Shown here: positions 24,495 to 34,353 of the stretch, in pieces
Layout of the letters: each line of letters opens with the position of its first letter
Numbering within the stretch: position 1 is the stretch's first letter
Assembly (NCBI GenBank): GCA_030149815.1
Contig: JASLHI010000019.1
Coordinates: forward strand, 1 to 64,000
Direction: 5' to 3'
Origin: Aquirhabdus sp.
Lineage (GTDB): Bacteria; Pseudomonadota; Gammaproteobacteria; Pseudomonadales; Moraxellaceae
Length of the DNA: 64,000 bases
Position numbers and translations under genes: made by a program
The notes under the pieces: model-generated
What the model saw: only the letters and a program-made list of their open reading frames with translations
What the model was told of the DNA's origin: nothing
Database searches by the model: none

Positions 24495-27131
24495 TTAAGT
24501 CAACTGAGCAACACTGATTTTACCTGTTTCGATTTTGTCTGCTTGTTTAGTGTATTCAGACATTTTGTCGAAGTTCAGGTATTTGTAAATATCAGCAGAC
24601 ATGCTGTTGATATTGTTTGCATAAACCATGTATTCCTCTACTGTCGGCAACTTGCCGAGTACCGCAGCAACAGATGCCAATTCAGCAGAAGCCAAATACA
24701 CGTTTGCACCTTGACCCAAACGGTTCGGGAAGTTACGAGTAGAAGTTGATACACAAGTAGTGTTCGGTGCAACACGTGCTTGGTTACCCATACACAATGA
24801 ACAACCTGGCATTTCAGTACGCGCACCAGCACGACCGTAAATGTTGTAGTAACCTTCTTCCATCAACTGATGTTCATCCATACGTGTTGGAGGAGCCAAC
24901 CATAGACGAGTTGCGAGTGAACCACCTTCAACTTTGTCCAAGAGCTTACCAGCAGCACGGAAGTGACCGATGTTAGTCATACATGAACCGATGAACACTT
25001 CATCAATCTTCTGACCCGCAACTTGTGACAATGGTTTTGCATCATCTGGATCGTTCGGGCAGCACAGGATTGGTTCTTTGATATCGTTCAGGTCGATTTC
25101 ATAAACTGCTGCGTATTCTGCATCCGCATCAGCTTTGATCAGGCTTGGGTTAGCCAACCATTTTTCCATGTTTTCAACGCGACGTGCCATTGTACGTGCA
25201 TCGCCGTAACCCTCTGCGATCATCCATTTCAACATGGTGATGTTAGAAGTCAGGTATTCAGCAACAGACGCTTCTGACAATGTGATCGAACAACCTGCTG
25301 CTGAACGCTCTGCAGACGCATCTGACAACTCAAATGCTTGTTCTACGGTCAATTGTTGACCTTGCATTTCGCTCAAGTCGATTTCGAGGATACGACCGTT
25401 GAATACGTTTTTCTTGCCTTTCTTCTCGATGGTCAATTCGCCACGTTGAATCGCTGCATAAGGAATCGCATGTACGAGGTCACGTAAAGTGATGCCAGGT
25501 TGCATTTTTCCTTTGAATTTAACCAATACAGACTCAGGCATATCGAGTGGCATTGCACCAGTTGCCGCAGCAAACGCAACAAGACCAGAACCCGCTGGGA
25601 AAGAAATACCGATTGGGAAACGGGTATGTGAGTCACCACCAGTACCAACAGTATCTGGCAACAACATACGGTTCAACCAGCTATGGATAATACCGTCGCC
25701 TGGACGTAGTGATACACCACCACGGTTCATGATGAAATCAGGCAATGTGTGGTGAGTGGTCACGTCAACTGGTTTTGGATATGCAGCAGTGTGACAGAAT
25801 GACTGCATGACGAGGTCAGCAGAGAAGCCCAAACATGCCAAGTCTTTCAATTCATCACGGGTCATTGGACCTGTGGTGTCTTGTGAACCGACTGTGGTCA
25901 TTTTTGGTTCGCAGTATGTACCTGGACGAACACCTTTGCCTTCTGGCAAGCCACATGCGCGACCAACCATTTTTTGTGCTTGGGTGTAGCCTTTGCCAGT
26001 ATCCGCAGGTTGTTGTGGATGACGGAACAAGGTTGATGGTGCCAAGCCCAATGCTTCACGCGCTTTACCAGTCAAACCACGACCAATGATCAAGTTGATA
26101 CGACCACCAGCACGAACTTCGTCAAGCAATACTTGTGATTTCAGTTCAAATGTAGACAAAACTTCGTCTGTACCATTTTTAGTGATTTTGCCTTCGTATG
26201 GAAAAATGTCGATGACATCGCCCATGTTCAGGTTGCCAACGTCTGCTTCAAACGGTAACGCACCAGCGTCTTCCATCGTGTTGAAGAAAATTGGAGCAAT
26301 TTTAGAACCGATACACACGCCGCCATCACGTTTGTTTGGAATGAATGGCAAGTCATCGCCAGTGAACCAAAGAACAGAGTTTGTTGCTGATTTACGGCTT
26401 GAACCTGTACCCACAACGTCGCCCACGTAAGCAACAGTGTGACCTTTTGCTTTCAATGCTTCGATTTGTTTGATTGGGCCGATTTCACCTGGTTTCTCAG
26501 GGTTGATGCCATCACGCACGTTTTTCAACATTGCATTTGCATGCAATGGAATATCTGGACGTGACCAAGCGTCTTGTGCTGGTGACAAGTCGTCAGTGTT
26601 TGTCTCGCCAGTTACTTTTAATACAGTCACAGTGATTTTTTGTGCGACTTCTGGACGGCTTGTGAACCATTCTGCGTCAGCCCAAGATTGCAATACAGCT
26701 TTTGCTTGTGCATTGCCAGCTTTTGCTTTTTCTTCAACATCATGGAATGCATTGAAAACCAACAATGTTTTCTTCAACGCTTCAGCCGCGCCAGCAGCCA
26801 ATTCAGCATTGTCCAATGCAGCAACCAATGGCTCAACATTGTAACCACCGAGCATTGTGCCCAACAAGAACACAGCGCGTTCTTTAGTGATCAATGGTGA
26901 TGATGCTTCACCTTTGGTGATCGCAGCCAAGAATGCAGCTTTTACATAAGCAGCTTGGTCTACACCCGGTGGAATACGGTTTTCGAGCAAATCAACCAAA
27001 AAGGCTTCTTCGCCTGCTGGTGGGTTTTTCAAGAGTTCAACAAGGCTTGCAACTTGCGCTTCATCGAGCGGCTTTGGTGGGACACCAAGCAGGGCACGTT
27101 CAGCAACGTGTTGGCGGTAGGCTTCTAGCAT
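24495..27131 (-). CDS. acnB: aconitate hydratase B
   Basis: An 878-residue AcnB, the main aconitase of the TCA cycle in exponential growth, isomerising citrate to isocitrate; it also handles 2-methylaconitate. The N-terminal HEAT-like domain (about 1-160) distinguishes AcnB from AcnA. Swivel-domain motifs (DDLSPAQDAWSRPDIPLHA) come before the catalytic part. The cluster ligands are visible in FIGSCMTNIGHF and PGCSLCMGNQ. Length matches the family. It is a monocistronic unit with its own terminator. Confidence 0.97.
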   Translation of the reverse strand: MLEAYRQHVAERALLGVPPKPLDEAQVASLVELLKNPPAGEEAFLVDLLENRIPPGVDQAAYVKAAFLAAITKGEASSPLITKERAVFLLGTMLGGYNVEPLVAALDNAELAAGAAEALKKTLLVFNAFHDVEEKAKAGNAQAKAVLQSWADAEWFTSRPEVAQKITVTVLKVTGETNTDDLSPAQDAWSRPDIPLHANAMLKNVRDGINPEKPGEIGPIKQIEALKAKGHTVAYVGDVVGTGSSRKSATNSVLWFTGDDLPFIPNKRDGGVCIGSKIAPIFFNTMEDAGALPFEADVGNLNMGDVIDIFPYEGKITKNGTDEVLSTFELKSQVLLDEVRAGGRINLIIGRGLTGKAREALGLAPSTLFRHPQQPADTGKGYTQAQKMVGRACGLPEGKGVRPGTYCEPKMTTVGSQDTTGPMTRDELKDLACLGFSADLVMQSFCHTAAYPKPVDVTTHHTLPDFIMNRGGVSLRPGDGIIHSWLNRMLLPDTVGTGGDSHTRFPIGISFPAGSGLVAFAAATGAMPLDMPESVLVKFKGKMQPGITLRDLVHAIPYAAIQRGELTIEKKGKKNVFNGRILEIDLSEMQGQQLTVEQAFELSDASAERSAAGCSITLSEASVAEYLTSNITMLKWMIAEGYGDARTMARRVENMEKWLANPSLIKADADAEYAAVYEIDLNDIKEPILCCPNDPDDAKPLSQVAGQKIDEVFIGSCMTNIGHFRAAGKLLDKVEGGSLATRLWLAPPTRMDEHQLMEEGYYNIYGRAGARTEMPGCSLCMGNQARVAPNTTCVSTSTRNFPNRLGQGANVYLASAELASVAAVLGKLPTVEEYMVYANNINSMSADIYKYLNFDKMSEYTKQADKIETGKISVAQLT

Positions 27132-27687
27132 GGCTTTGTCCTTTAAAAATAGATAGTTTAGGAGTCGATAGGCAGCGATCTTTGACTGCTAATGAACAGT
27201 ATCAAGAGACTTTTTCTATGCAACGTTTACGCCTAAATTAAGGTTTAAACGCTGAAAAATCGTCAGGCAAATCCTAGTGGGCAGAATAATACTGGAATTT
27301 GAGCTAAAAGTTAATCAGATAAAGGCAGAACTATGCCGTGATTGGGTAATGGTCGATATTTTTTTTAGAAATGACCACTGCTAAGCCAATTTTACTACCT
27401 ACTATGATGGAAAGTTATCTGACTACTTGGCTGATGTAAGCTGTAACACACATCACGATAAAAAAAATCCATCGCGGCGGCGGATTCCCGTTTGTATACG
27501 GGGCAGCTAAGTTAGGCTTAATTAAACATGCTAATGATGTCCAAATAATGATATTAAAAATGATGGTTGATATGATCAAGATGTATCCCCTATAAAAATT
27601 TAGTCATTCCGTTGTAGTGATTATTATTTGTATAAGAAAGAAGGCTTACTTTCGTATTTCTTTCTATTCATTTGATATTTAATAAAA
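27132..27687. other. 556-base intergenic region
   Basis: Between acnB (start at 27131) and the PPTase gene end. It holds the acnB leader and no convincing ORF. It has an AT-rich 3' half with a short A/T hairpin at about 27635-27665 (AGAAAGAA/TTCTTTCT). A lone stretch near 27490-27515 (TATACGGGGCAGCTAAG) resembles a type I-F CRISPR repeat tail but is not repeated. Confidence 0.5.
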
Positions 27688-28407
27688 CTATAACACCACA
27701 AAACTCACAACGCACGCTCCAATTTGCTCCACATCAACTACCATCGTTTTTAGCCAAAATCTCTGCCCTGTTGCTAAATCACCCCAATCAACAGTCAATA
27801 TTAAACAAGCCTGCCCCGTATTCACATCAAATGACAAAACTTCCGCTCCTTCAAACGGCATAAAACAATTCACATGGGCATAAAGCAACTTGAACAAAGT
27901 TTCTTTTAATGAATAAACCATCGTCAACCACAACTCACGATTGAATCCAGAACGTTCACCTATTCTTTGTTCATTTATAGATGCAGTCAATAGTGCAACT
28001 TCATTGGCATATTCAATGGAAAAAACAGGCTCGCAATCTATTGCAATCGACTGATAATCTTTTTGATTTGCGACGACAACAATTGCGACGCCACAAGGCT
28101 CAACAACTGCATGACTAATCGAGCCTACCAAACCCTGCGGCCAAGCAGGCAATCCTTGTGGAGTTTGCCCTAGCATACTATCAACCACACAACCTGCATT
28201 TTTTAGTGCTGATAAAGCAACACCTCGCCCAGCCAAATAACTCGCTTGCCGAGCTTGCGAAGCCTGATGTAAATTTTCTGGTAAAAGATCATGCTTATTT
28301 AATGCGAATTCATCGAATAAACGCATGATTCCTGCATAATCATCCACGCTAAATACATGACTATAACAATAGACATTTCTAGGTAACCATTGTTTGACAA
28401 TATTCAC
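27688..28407 (-). CDS. 4'-phosphopantetheinyl transferase (Sfp/EntD type)
   Basis: A 239-residue PPTase that moves the phosphopantetheine arm of CoA onto carrier domains. The metal- and CoA-binding motifs are GSISHA (about 95-100), IAIDCEP (about 122-128, carrying the Asp/Glu ligands) and SLKETLFKLLY (about 165-175, the family WxxKEAxxK motif). It starts 128 bases from the divergent synthetase gene whose carrier Ser583 needs this activation, so the two probably form one module. No ordinary acyl carrier protein or fatty acid gene is near. The head-to-head arrangement suggests shared control, but no operator could be read. Confidence 0.85.
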   Translation of the reverse strand: MNIVKQWLPRNVYCYSHVFSVDDYAGIMRLFDEFALNKHDLLPENLHQASQARQASYLAGRGVALSALKNAGCVVDSMLGQTPQGLPAWPQGLVGSISHAVVEPCGVAIVVVANQKDYQSIAIDCEPVFSIEYANEVALLTASINEQRIGERSGFNRELWLTMVYSLKETLFKLLYAHVNCFMPFEGAEVLSFDVNTGQACLILTVDWGDLATGQRFWLKTMVVDVEQIGACVVSFVVL

Positions 28408-28535
28408 GACGTTTTACCCGAAATTAACTTGCACAAAGGATTACAATACCGCTAAATACTTGTAACAGCTTTCTTTGCTGGTTTCACTTAATTGATTGAG
28501 CCTCTTGTAAGATTTTTATTGTAAATGGACATTCT

Positions 28536-31500
28536 GTGACTTCTGCAACCTTTGATAATGACAACATGACTGATTCAGTAAACCCAGTTCCAGCGATTAT
28601 ACGTGGCGAAAACCGTCCAGACTTACTCAAATATGAAGTATTGGCTGATTTATTTGAAGAAACGGTCAACCGTACACCTGATCAAACTGCACTAATTTAT
28701 AAAGATGACCTGTTAGGTGAGCGCAAGCTCAGCTATGCACAGCTCAATCAAGAAGCGGATCTGATTGCTCATCATTTAATTCGCCATGGTGTTGTTGCGG
28801 GGCAAATCGTCGGATTGTGGTTACCTCGCGGCATTGAATTGTTGGTTGCTCAACTCGGCATTGCAAAAGCAGGTGCAGCTTGGCTGCCGTTTGATACCGA
28901 AACGCCTGTTGATCGTATTATCGTTTGCTTGGAAGATGCTAATGCCGCTGGCCTCATCAGCGATGCAAATTGGTTACCCCGCTTAGAATCTGTTCCCAAT
29001 ACCGTATGGACTGTCGAGTCGTTACTTGCGCCTGCGGAAGCGCCACTCAATCGTCGTAAAGATTTTTTGCCGACACATCCAGCCTATGTCATTTATACAT
29101 CAGGTTCGACAGGCAAACCAAAAGGTATCGTCATCAATCAAGGCAGTATTTGCCACTTCTTACGCAGTGAAAATGCCGTATTGGGCGTACAAGGCACTGA
29201 TAAGGTTTATCAAGGTTTCTCGACAGCATTTGACATGTCATTTGAGGAAATTTGGATTTCTTATTTGGTTGGCGCAACGCTGTGGATCGCACCTAAAGCG
29301 TTAACAACTGATCCTGATGCATTACCAGTTGCACTGATCGAAAATGAAATCACAGTGCTTCATGCAGTGCCAACTTTATTGGCTTTATTTAGCGTCGATG
29401 TACCGAACTTACGCATCATCAATCTCGGCGGCGAAATGTGCCCTGACTCATTGGTTGAGCGTTGGGCATTACCGCATCATCAGATTTTTAATACCTACGG
29501 TCCAACTGAAGCAACTGTTTCAGCCAGTCTAGCAAACCTACATCGTGGACAGCCTGTCACCATTGGTAAACCATTACCCAATTATGGTCTACTCGTAGTT
29601 GATGATCAATTTAACTTGCTGAATCAAGGTGAAACGGGCGAACTCTGTATTTTTGGTATGGGTGTTGCGGATGGTTATCTGGGTCGCCCAGAACTCACTG
29701 CGGAAAAATTCCTCAAGAATCCTTGGGCAGAAACACCTGAAGAACAAAAACTCTATAAAACTGGCGATCTCGCAATTCTCGATGAAAAAGGTCAAATCGC
29801 ACTGCTCGGTCGCGCCGATGATCAAATTAAAATTCGTGGCTTCCGAGTGGAACTCGGTGAGATTGAAGCTGTATTGACTGAGCAAACAGGTATCGGTACT
29901 GCGGCAGTGTTACTGCGCAATGAAGATGGCATGGATCAGCTCATTGCTTTCATCGTTCCTGACGGTTCACAAGAACATGACTTAGATGCAAAAACAGAAT
30001 CGTTGAGCAGTCAAGTTCTCCGTGCAAAACTGCGCGAAAAGCTGCCGCCATATATGGTTCCAACTCGTTTTGAAGTTATTGAACAAGTCCCTCGCCTATT
30101 GTCAGGGAAAATAGATCGCAAAGCGTTGCGTGTACTGCCTCTGACGACAGTTGTTGATCGCGGCACTTCTGATGAACCGACTAATCCAGCTGAAATTGCA
30201 CTGTTTAGTGTTCTAAACAAATTATTCCCAAATGCACCCATTCAACTTAGCTCGGATTTCTTTGATGATTTAGGTGGGCATTCACTCCTTGCTGCTCGTC
30301 TGGTCTCAGGCTTACGCGCGTTCCCTGAATATAGCCATATTACAATTAATGACTTGTATGCTCGTCGTCGTGTTGGCGCGATTGCTGAAAAGATGTCTGA
30401 ACAACCAGAACAATACGATGAAGCCGCAGCTTGGCAACCCGAAGAATTACAAGATCATACATGGCGACGTTTCTGGTGTGGTCTGACCCAGCTTGTGTTA
30501 TTACCATTTCTCATTAGCTTGCATATTTTACAATGGCTTGCACCATTTTTTACCTATAACTATTTGACGGGTAATCCTGAAGATAGTGTCTGGAATGCGA
30601 TTGGTATTTCTTTATCCGTATTCTTACTGACCCAAATTACAGGTTTCTTTGTTTCCATTTTTGGAAAAAAACTACTCCTCACTAATATCACAGCAGGGCG
30701 CTACCCACTCTGGGGAAGCGTATATTTGCGCTGGTGGTTGGCCGACCGATTATCTGATGTTGCACCAGTACACCTACTCTCGGGCTCATCACTGTATCAC
30801 TGGTATTTACGTGGCATGGGTGCAAAAGTCGGACATGATGTTTCGATTGGCTCAGCGCATATTCGTATGCCTTCATTGATATCAATTGGTGATGGCGTCA
30901 GCATCGGCTCATCGGTTAATCTTGAAAATGCTCGCGTTGAACGTGGCTGGCTGATCCTAGGTAATATTGATCTTGAGAAAGAAAGTTATGTAGGTTCTTA
31001 CGCCATTCTCGAAAGTAATACTCGGATCAAAACCTATGGACGATTAAATGGTTTGTCTGCGCTTTCTCATGGACAAACGATTGGTGAATATGAAGTGTGG
31101 GATGGAGCACCTTCTAAAAAGATCGCAACATTTGATCCAACAAGCTATCCACCTCGACCTGCTGTCAGCAAAGCTCGTCTCGTTGGAGAGTTTGTATTCT
31201 TCTTGTTCAGTGTCATGATCGTCGCCTGTTTATTCTTCATCCCAATCTTTCCAACGTTCATCATCGTGGATTGGTTTGACTCTCACTGGCTCAGTCCTTT
31301 GCTAGCTGCGGACAATATCACCTTGACGGCTTTGCACTATTTTATTCTGGCAATTCCAGCAAGTACGCTCATGGTCATTGTCACAATATTAGTTTCTGTC
31401 GCGATTCGTTGGATAGCACTACCCCGTTTAAAACCTGGTATGTCATCCGTACACAGCATCACTTACTACCGAAAATGGTTTGCTAACCAAATTCAGGAAT

Positions 31501-32609
31501 CCAGCTTGCAAATCCTGCGTGGGATTTATGCAACTGTTTATGCACCAACTTGGTATCGTATGCTTGGTGCAAAAGTAGGCCGCGATGCAGAAATTTCCAC
31601 GGCAATGGGCGTTGTTCCAGATATGCTTACTCTGGGCGATGAAAGCTTTATTGCTGATGCGGTCATGCTGGGCGATGAAGAAATCAGCGGCGGCTGGATG
31701 ATTCTCAAGCCAACTGTAGTTGGCAATCGTAGCTTTATTGGTAATGGTGCCTATGTCCCTGACGGCACGATTATTCCTGACGGTGTCTTAGTCGGCGTGC
31801 AATCCAAAGCGCCAGAACACGATATGAAAGAAGGCGAAACATGGTTTGGTTCACCGCCAATCCGTTTGCCAGCACGCGAAAAAATGGTTGGGTTTACCGA
31901 AGGTTTAACCTTTAAACCGACATTTTTCCGTCGCATTGCACGTGGTTTGATTGAAGCAATGCGGGTTGTGCTACCGCTCGCTTTAACCATCGGTGTTGGA
32001 TATATGATCGTTCTATCTGTCATCGATATTACAGAAAAAAGAGGTTGGACAGCGGGCTTCATCATGCTCGTCATCTCAGGGCTACTTTATGGCGTGGGTT
32101 GCTTTATCTTCATTGCACTACTCAAATGGACTCTAATTGGACGCTATAAACCCAAATCAGTACCGATGTGGACATTCTTTGTTTGGCTAAGTGAAGCTGT
32201 CACCAGCCTGCACGAATCCGTCTCAGTACCCAATTTCTTAAATTATTTACGCGGAACGCCATTCTTGCCAATGATGTTCAGAGTGATGGGAACCAAAATC
32301 GGTAAACAGGTTTATTTAGATACAACTGATATTACCGAGTACGATTGCGTGCAAATTGGTGACCATGCAGAACTAAATAGCTTCTGTGGACCACAAACGC
32401 ATTTGTTCGAAGATCGGATTATGAAAATCGGCAATGTAATTATTGGCGACCGAGTCACGGTCAGTGCACGCAGTATCATTCTTTACCATGCAGAAGTTAG
32501 CCACGATGCCTATTTAGGACCACTAACTTTAGTGATGAAAGGTGAACAAATTCCACCATCAAGTGCATGGACAGGATCTCCAGCCGTACCGTGGAGAAAA
32601 ACTGATTGA
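28536..32609 (+). CDS. Pls/PosA-type membrane-embedded non-ribosomal peptide synthetase
   Basis: A 1357-residue single-module synthetase. Residues about 35-530 are an adenylation domain (YTSGSTGKPKG near 184-195, FDMSFEE with Asp233, NTYGPTEA, YKTGDL, GKIDRK). About 550-620 is a carrier domain with LGGHSLL, Ser583. Then come three pairs of membrane helices (about 645-710, 885-945, 1145-1200), each followed by a soluble domain with left-handed beta-helix-like hexapeptides (IGDGVSIGSSVNL, LGDESFIADAVMLG, IGDHAELNS). There is no condensation or thioesterase domain. This A-T-TM-C1-TM-C2-TM-C3 order is that of epsilon-poly-L-lysine synthetase Pls and the family named Pls/PosA (terminal domain TIGR02353). 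Such enzymes polymerise one amino acid. GTG 28536 with GGA 6-7 bases before, or ATG 28566, could be the start. Confidence 0.9.
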   Translation: MTSATFDNDNMTDSVNPVPAIIRGENRPDLLKYEVLADLFEETVNRTPDQTALIYKDDLLGERKLSYAQLNQEADLIAHHLIRHGVVAGQIVGLWLPRGIELLVAQLGIAKAGAAWLPFDTETPVDRIIVCLEDANAAGLISDANWLPRLESVPNTVWTVESLLAPAEAPLNRRKDFLPTHPAYVIYTSGSTGKPKGIVINQGSICHFLRSENAVLGVQGTDKVYQGFSTAFDMSFEEIWISYLVGATLWIAPKALTTDPDALPVALIENEITVLHAVPTLLALFSVDVPNLRIINLGGEMCPDSLVERWALPHHQIFNTYGPTEATVSASLANLHRGQPVTIGKPLPNYGLLVVDDQFNLLNQGETGELCIFGMGVADGYLGRPELTAEKFLKNPWAETPEEQKLYKTGDLAILDEKGQIALLGRADDQIKIRGFRVELGEIEAVLTEQTGIGTAAVLLRNEDGMDQLIAFIVPDGSQEHDLDAKTESLSSQVLRAKLREKLPPYMVPTRFEVIEQVPRLLSGKIDRKALRVLPLTTVVDRGTSDEPTNPAEIALFSVLNKLFPNAPIQLSSDFFDDLGGHSLLAARLVSGLRAFPEYSHITINDLYARRRVGAIAEKMSEQPEQYDEAAAWQPEELQDHTWRRFWCGLTQLVLLPFLISLHILQWLAPFFTYNYLTGNPEDSVWNAIGISLSVFLLTQITGFFVSIFGKKLLLTNITAGRYPLWGSVYLRWWLADRLSDVAPVHLLSGSSLYHWYLRGMGAKVGHDVSIGSAHIRMPSLISIGDGVSIGSSVNLENARVERGWLILGNIDLEKESYVGSYAILESNTRIKTYGRLNGLSALSHGQTIGEYEVWDGAPSKKIATFDPTSYPPRPAVSKARLVGEFVFFLFSVMIVACLFFIPIFPTFIIVDWFDSHWLSPLLAADNITLTALHYFILAIPASTLMVIVTILVSVAIRWIALPRLKPGMSSVHSITYYRKWFANQIQESSLQILRGIYATVYAPTWYRMLGAKVGRDAEISTAMGVVPDMLTLGDESFIADAVMLGDEEISGGWMILKPTVVGNRSFIGNGAYVPDGTIIPDGVLVGVQSKAPEHDMKEGETWFGSPPIRLPAREKMVGFTEGLTFKPTFFRRIARGLIEAMRVVLPLALTIGVGYMIVLSVIDITEKRGWTAGFIMLVISGLLYGVGCFIFIALLKWTLIGRYKPKSVPMWTFFVWLSEAVTSLHESVSVPNFLNYLRGTPFLPMMFRVMGTKIGKQVYLDTTDITEYDCVQIGDHAELNSFCGPQTHLFEDRIMKIGNVIIGDRVTVSARSIILYHAEVSHDAYLGPLTLVMKGEQIPPSSAWTGSPAVPWRKTD

Positions 32610-32641
32610 GTCATGCAGATCAAAATATAGCCAAAAACAAA

Positions 32642-32673
32642 AACCGATATTCTTAGTAATATCGGTTTTTTTA
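32642..32673 (+). terminator. terminator of the Pls-like synthetase gene
   Basis: AACCGATATT (32642-32651) pairs with AATATCGGTT (32658-32667) and a run of eight T (32666-32673) follows, 33 bases after the stop. Confidence 0.88.
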
Positions 32674-32726
32674 TTGTGATCAGGGTTAATAAAGGATATT
32701 GCTCGAATTAACCATCAAATCCTCAC

Positions 32727-33290
32727 CTAAAAAGAAGTTCCATCTTGAAAATGTCTGAAAGACAGCGAGATTCTAGGTTCGGTGTATTGAGTCGATTTTT
32801 TAATTGAATATAAATAGTTTCTTTGGCAATTATCAGACAAGATGAGTAAATCTCCATCTTTCAGCAAAAATTCATGCTCCTCCCCGCTTTTCACATCTTT
32901 GAATGTAATATTTCTCGGTGCGCCATATCCAAGTGAAAATGCGGGCTGCTCCAAATCAACCTGAGATTCTGCGTTACTTCTATAAGGTAACTCCGCATTA
33001 CCATTTTCATAAAACATCGCATAACAAGAGTTCATTCTGACATTAAATATCTGATTGATATTCTTCATGATTTCCATGACTCTCGTATCAAAAGAATGCC
33101 CTTTTCGCAGCTGTCCTGTCGAGACAATATAATCAATTCCCATATGACAATATGGTCGATGAGGAACTCGCTCATCACGCAACCAATCAAGATTCGCTTT
33201 GAGGTACTCGAAAATCTCGCCTGTATCTTTTATATAGCGATGAATAATGTGAGCATTTGCATTAGGCAAGTTTAATTTATGATCATCCAT
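32727..33290 (-). CDS. AlkB-like 2-oxoglutarate dioxygenase homologue lacking iron ligands
   Basis: A 187-residue protein of the AlkB fold, paralogous to its neighbour. Landmarks are NSCYAMFYENGNA (Asn87), PAFSLGYGAPRNITF, KDGDLLIL and PRISLSFR with Arg173 and Arg179 spaced by six, as for the 2-oxoglutarate-binding arginines of AlkB. The metal site has been lost: where HxD is expected it reads R104-S-N106, and the distal His is Tyr161. It should therefore not bind Fe(II) in the normal way. Start 33290 (MDDHKLN) aligns exactly with the start of copy 2 (same AATCAAC upstream) and is preferred over 33335. Inference: a pseudoenzyme or diverged ligand-binding protein. Expression with copy 2 is likely, with copy 2 first. 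Confidence 0.75.
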   Translation of the reverse strand: MDDHKLNLPNANAHIIHRYIKDTGEIFEYLKANLDWLRDERVPHRPYCHMGIDYIVSTGQLRKGHSFDTRVMEIMKNINQIFNVRMNSCYAMFYENGNAELPYRSNAESQVDLEQPAFSLGYGAPRNITFKDVKSGEEHEFLLKDGDLLILSDNCQRNYLYSIKKSTQYTEPRISLSFRHFQDGTSF

Positions 33291-33366
33291 GTTGATTCTC
33301 GTATTGCAGTATATCCATATACTTTTTTTGTTCAACTCAAATATAGTCTAAAACTCAGATCATTAT

Positions 33367-33963
33367 TTAATCATGTGCATACCAATCGATAGCAGCATAA
33401 CTTTTAAAACAGCGAAATGACAACCCTATCCGAGGTCCAATTGCATCAGATGACTTTTTAACTCCATGTAAATAGTGCTCATTGGTATCAGTTGATAAAA
33501 TGCACAGATCTCCATCTCTAAAGATAAAGTCATACTCTTCGTGGGTTTCAACATCTTTAAATGACCAGCATCGAGAAGAGCCCAGTGACAAAATAAAAAT
33601 GGGTTGATCAAAATCGATTTGGTATGCCATATCATGTCTAAATGGCATATTGGCATCCCCATCTTCATAGAAATGCGCATGACAAGAGTTCATTCCGACA
33701 TGAAATCGATTATTCAGAGTATTCATCATATTTAGGATAACTGGATCAAATGGTTTTGCTTCTAGAAGTTTTCCTGAAGCATTTGAATGATCTGAAAAAA
33801 TATAATCCATTCCCATGTTGCAATATAATCGCCCCGTACCATCGGCGTAAGGAATCCAATCTAAATGACTTTTTAAATAATTAAATGTATTTTGAGTATC
33901 TTCCACATAATCGTGTAAGAGATAAACATTGGCTTTGGGTAAATCCAGTCTGATTTCTTCCAT
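33367..33963 (-). CDS. AlkB-like 2-oxoglutarate dioxygenase, altered metal site
   Basis: A 198-residue AlkB-fold protein. NSCHAHFYEDGDA (Asn92, Tyr99) is followed by PFRHD, so the canonical HxD reads R109-H110-D111. Distal His166 (YLHGVKK) and the 2-oxoglutarate arginines Arg178 and Arg184 (PRIGLSFR) are kept with ALKBH2-like spacing (12 and 6 residues). Function as an oxidative demethylase is possible if His110 takes over as ligand. No substrate can be named. It is 76 bases upstream of its paralogue. The two lie in an AT-rich stretch between a Pls-like synthetase and a TetR gene. About 40% identity by eye with copy 1. Confidence 0.75.
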   Translation of the reverse strand: MEEIRLDLPKANVYLLHDYVEDTQNTFNYLKSHLDWIPYADGTGRLYCNMGMDYIFSDHSNASGKLLEAKPFDPVILNMMNTLNNRFHVGMNSCHAHFYEDGDANMPFRHDMAYQIDFDQPIFILSLGSSRCWSFKDVETHEEYDFIFRDGDLCILSTDTNEHYLHGVKKSSDAIGPRIGLSFRCFKSYAAIDWYAHD

Positions 33964-34353
33964 GTTGATTACTACATTTTAATAATAGATATATGTATAT
34001 TGATCCTTAATAAGACCATAAGAATATCCATATTCCGTAAAATGATCAACAAATGTATTTCTTAATAACTGATTATATTAATATTACTTCACAACAACCG
34101 TTTAATAGTTTCAAATTTCTAATTAAGACTCAAAAAAAGCACAATAAACATTACAACAGTAACAACTATAATCAAATCATTGGAATAATTAATCAACGAC
34201 TCACTGCATGCCATAAATTTGAAAAGACAAAGTTACTCACGCCCTTCTTAACTCACCCCTTGAGTTGTGACTGATGATTCATCGCAGCACATTTATCATA
34301 TTTTATAGTTGAAATTAGAGCTACACTATAAGCAACACATCTTGGATTTTGTC
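33964..34353. other. 390-base AT-rich intergenic region
   Basis: Divergent region between the AlkB-like pair and the TetR gene. A 73-codon plus-strand frame at 34053-34274 is low-complexity (Asn/Ile/Lys/Gln-rich) with no ribosome binding site and is not called. No TetR-operator palindrome was recognised. Confidence 0.5.

Noticed and set aside
27480..27520. Sequence resembling the tail of a type I-F CRISPR repeat
   Set aside because: Only one unit, no spacer-repeat periodicity and no cas gene; the likeness is confined to GTATA and GGCAGCTAAG.
34053..34274. 73-codon plus-strand frame between the AlkB-like pair and TetR
   Set aside because: Low complexity, rich in Asn, Ile, Lys and Gln, no ribosome binding site; expected from AT-rich DNA.
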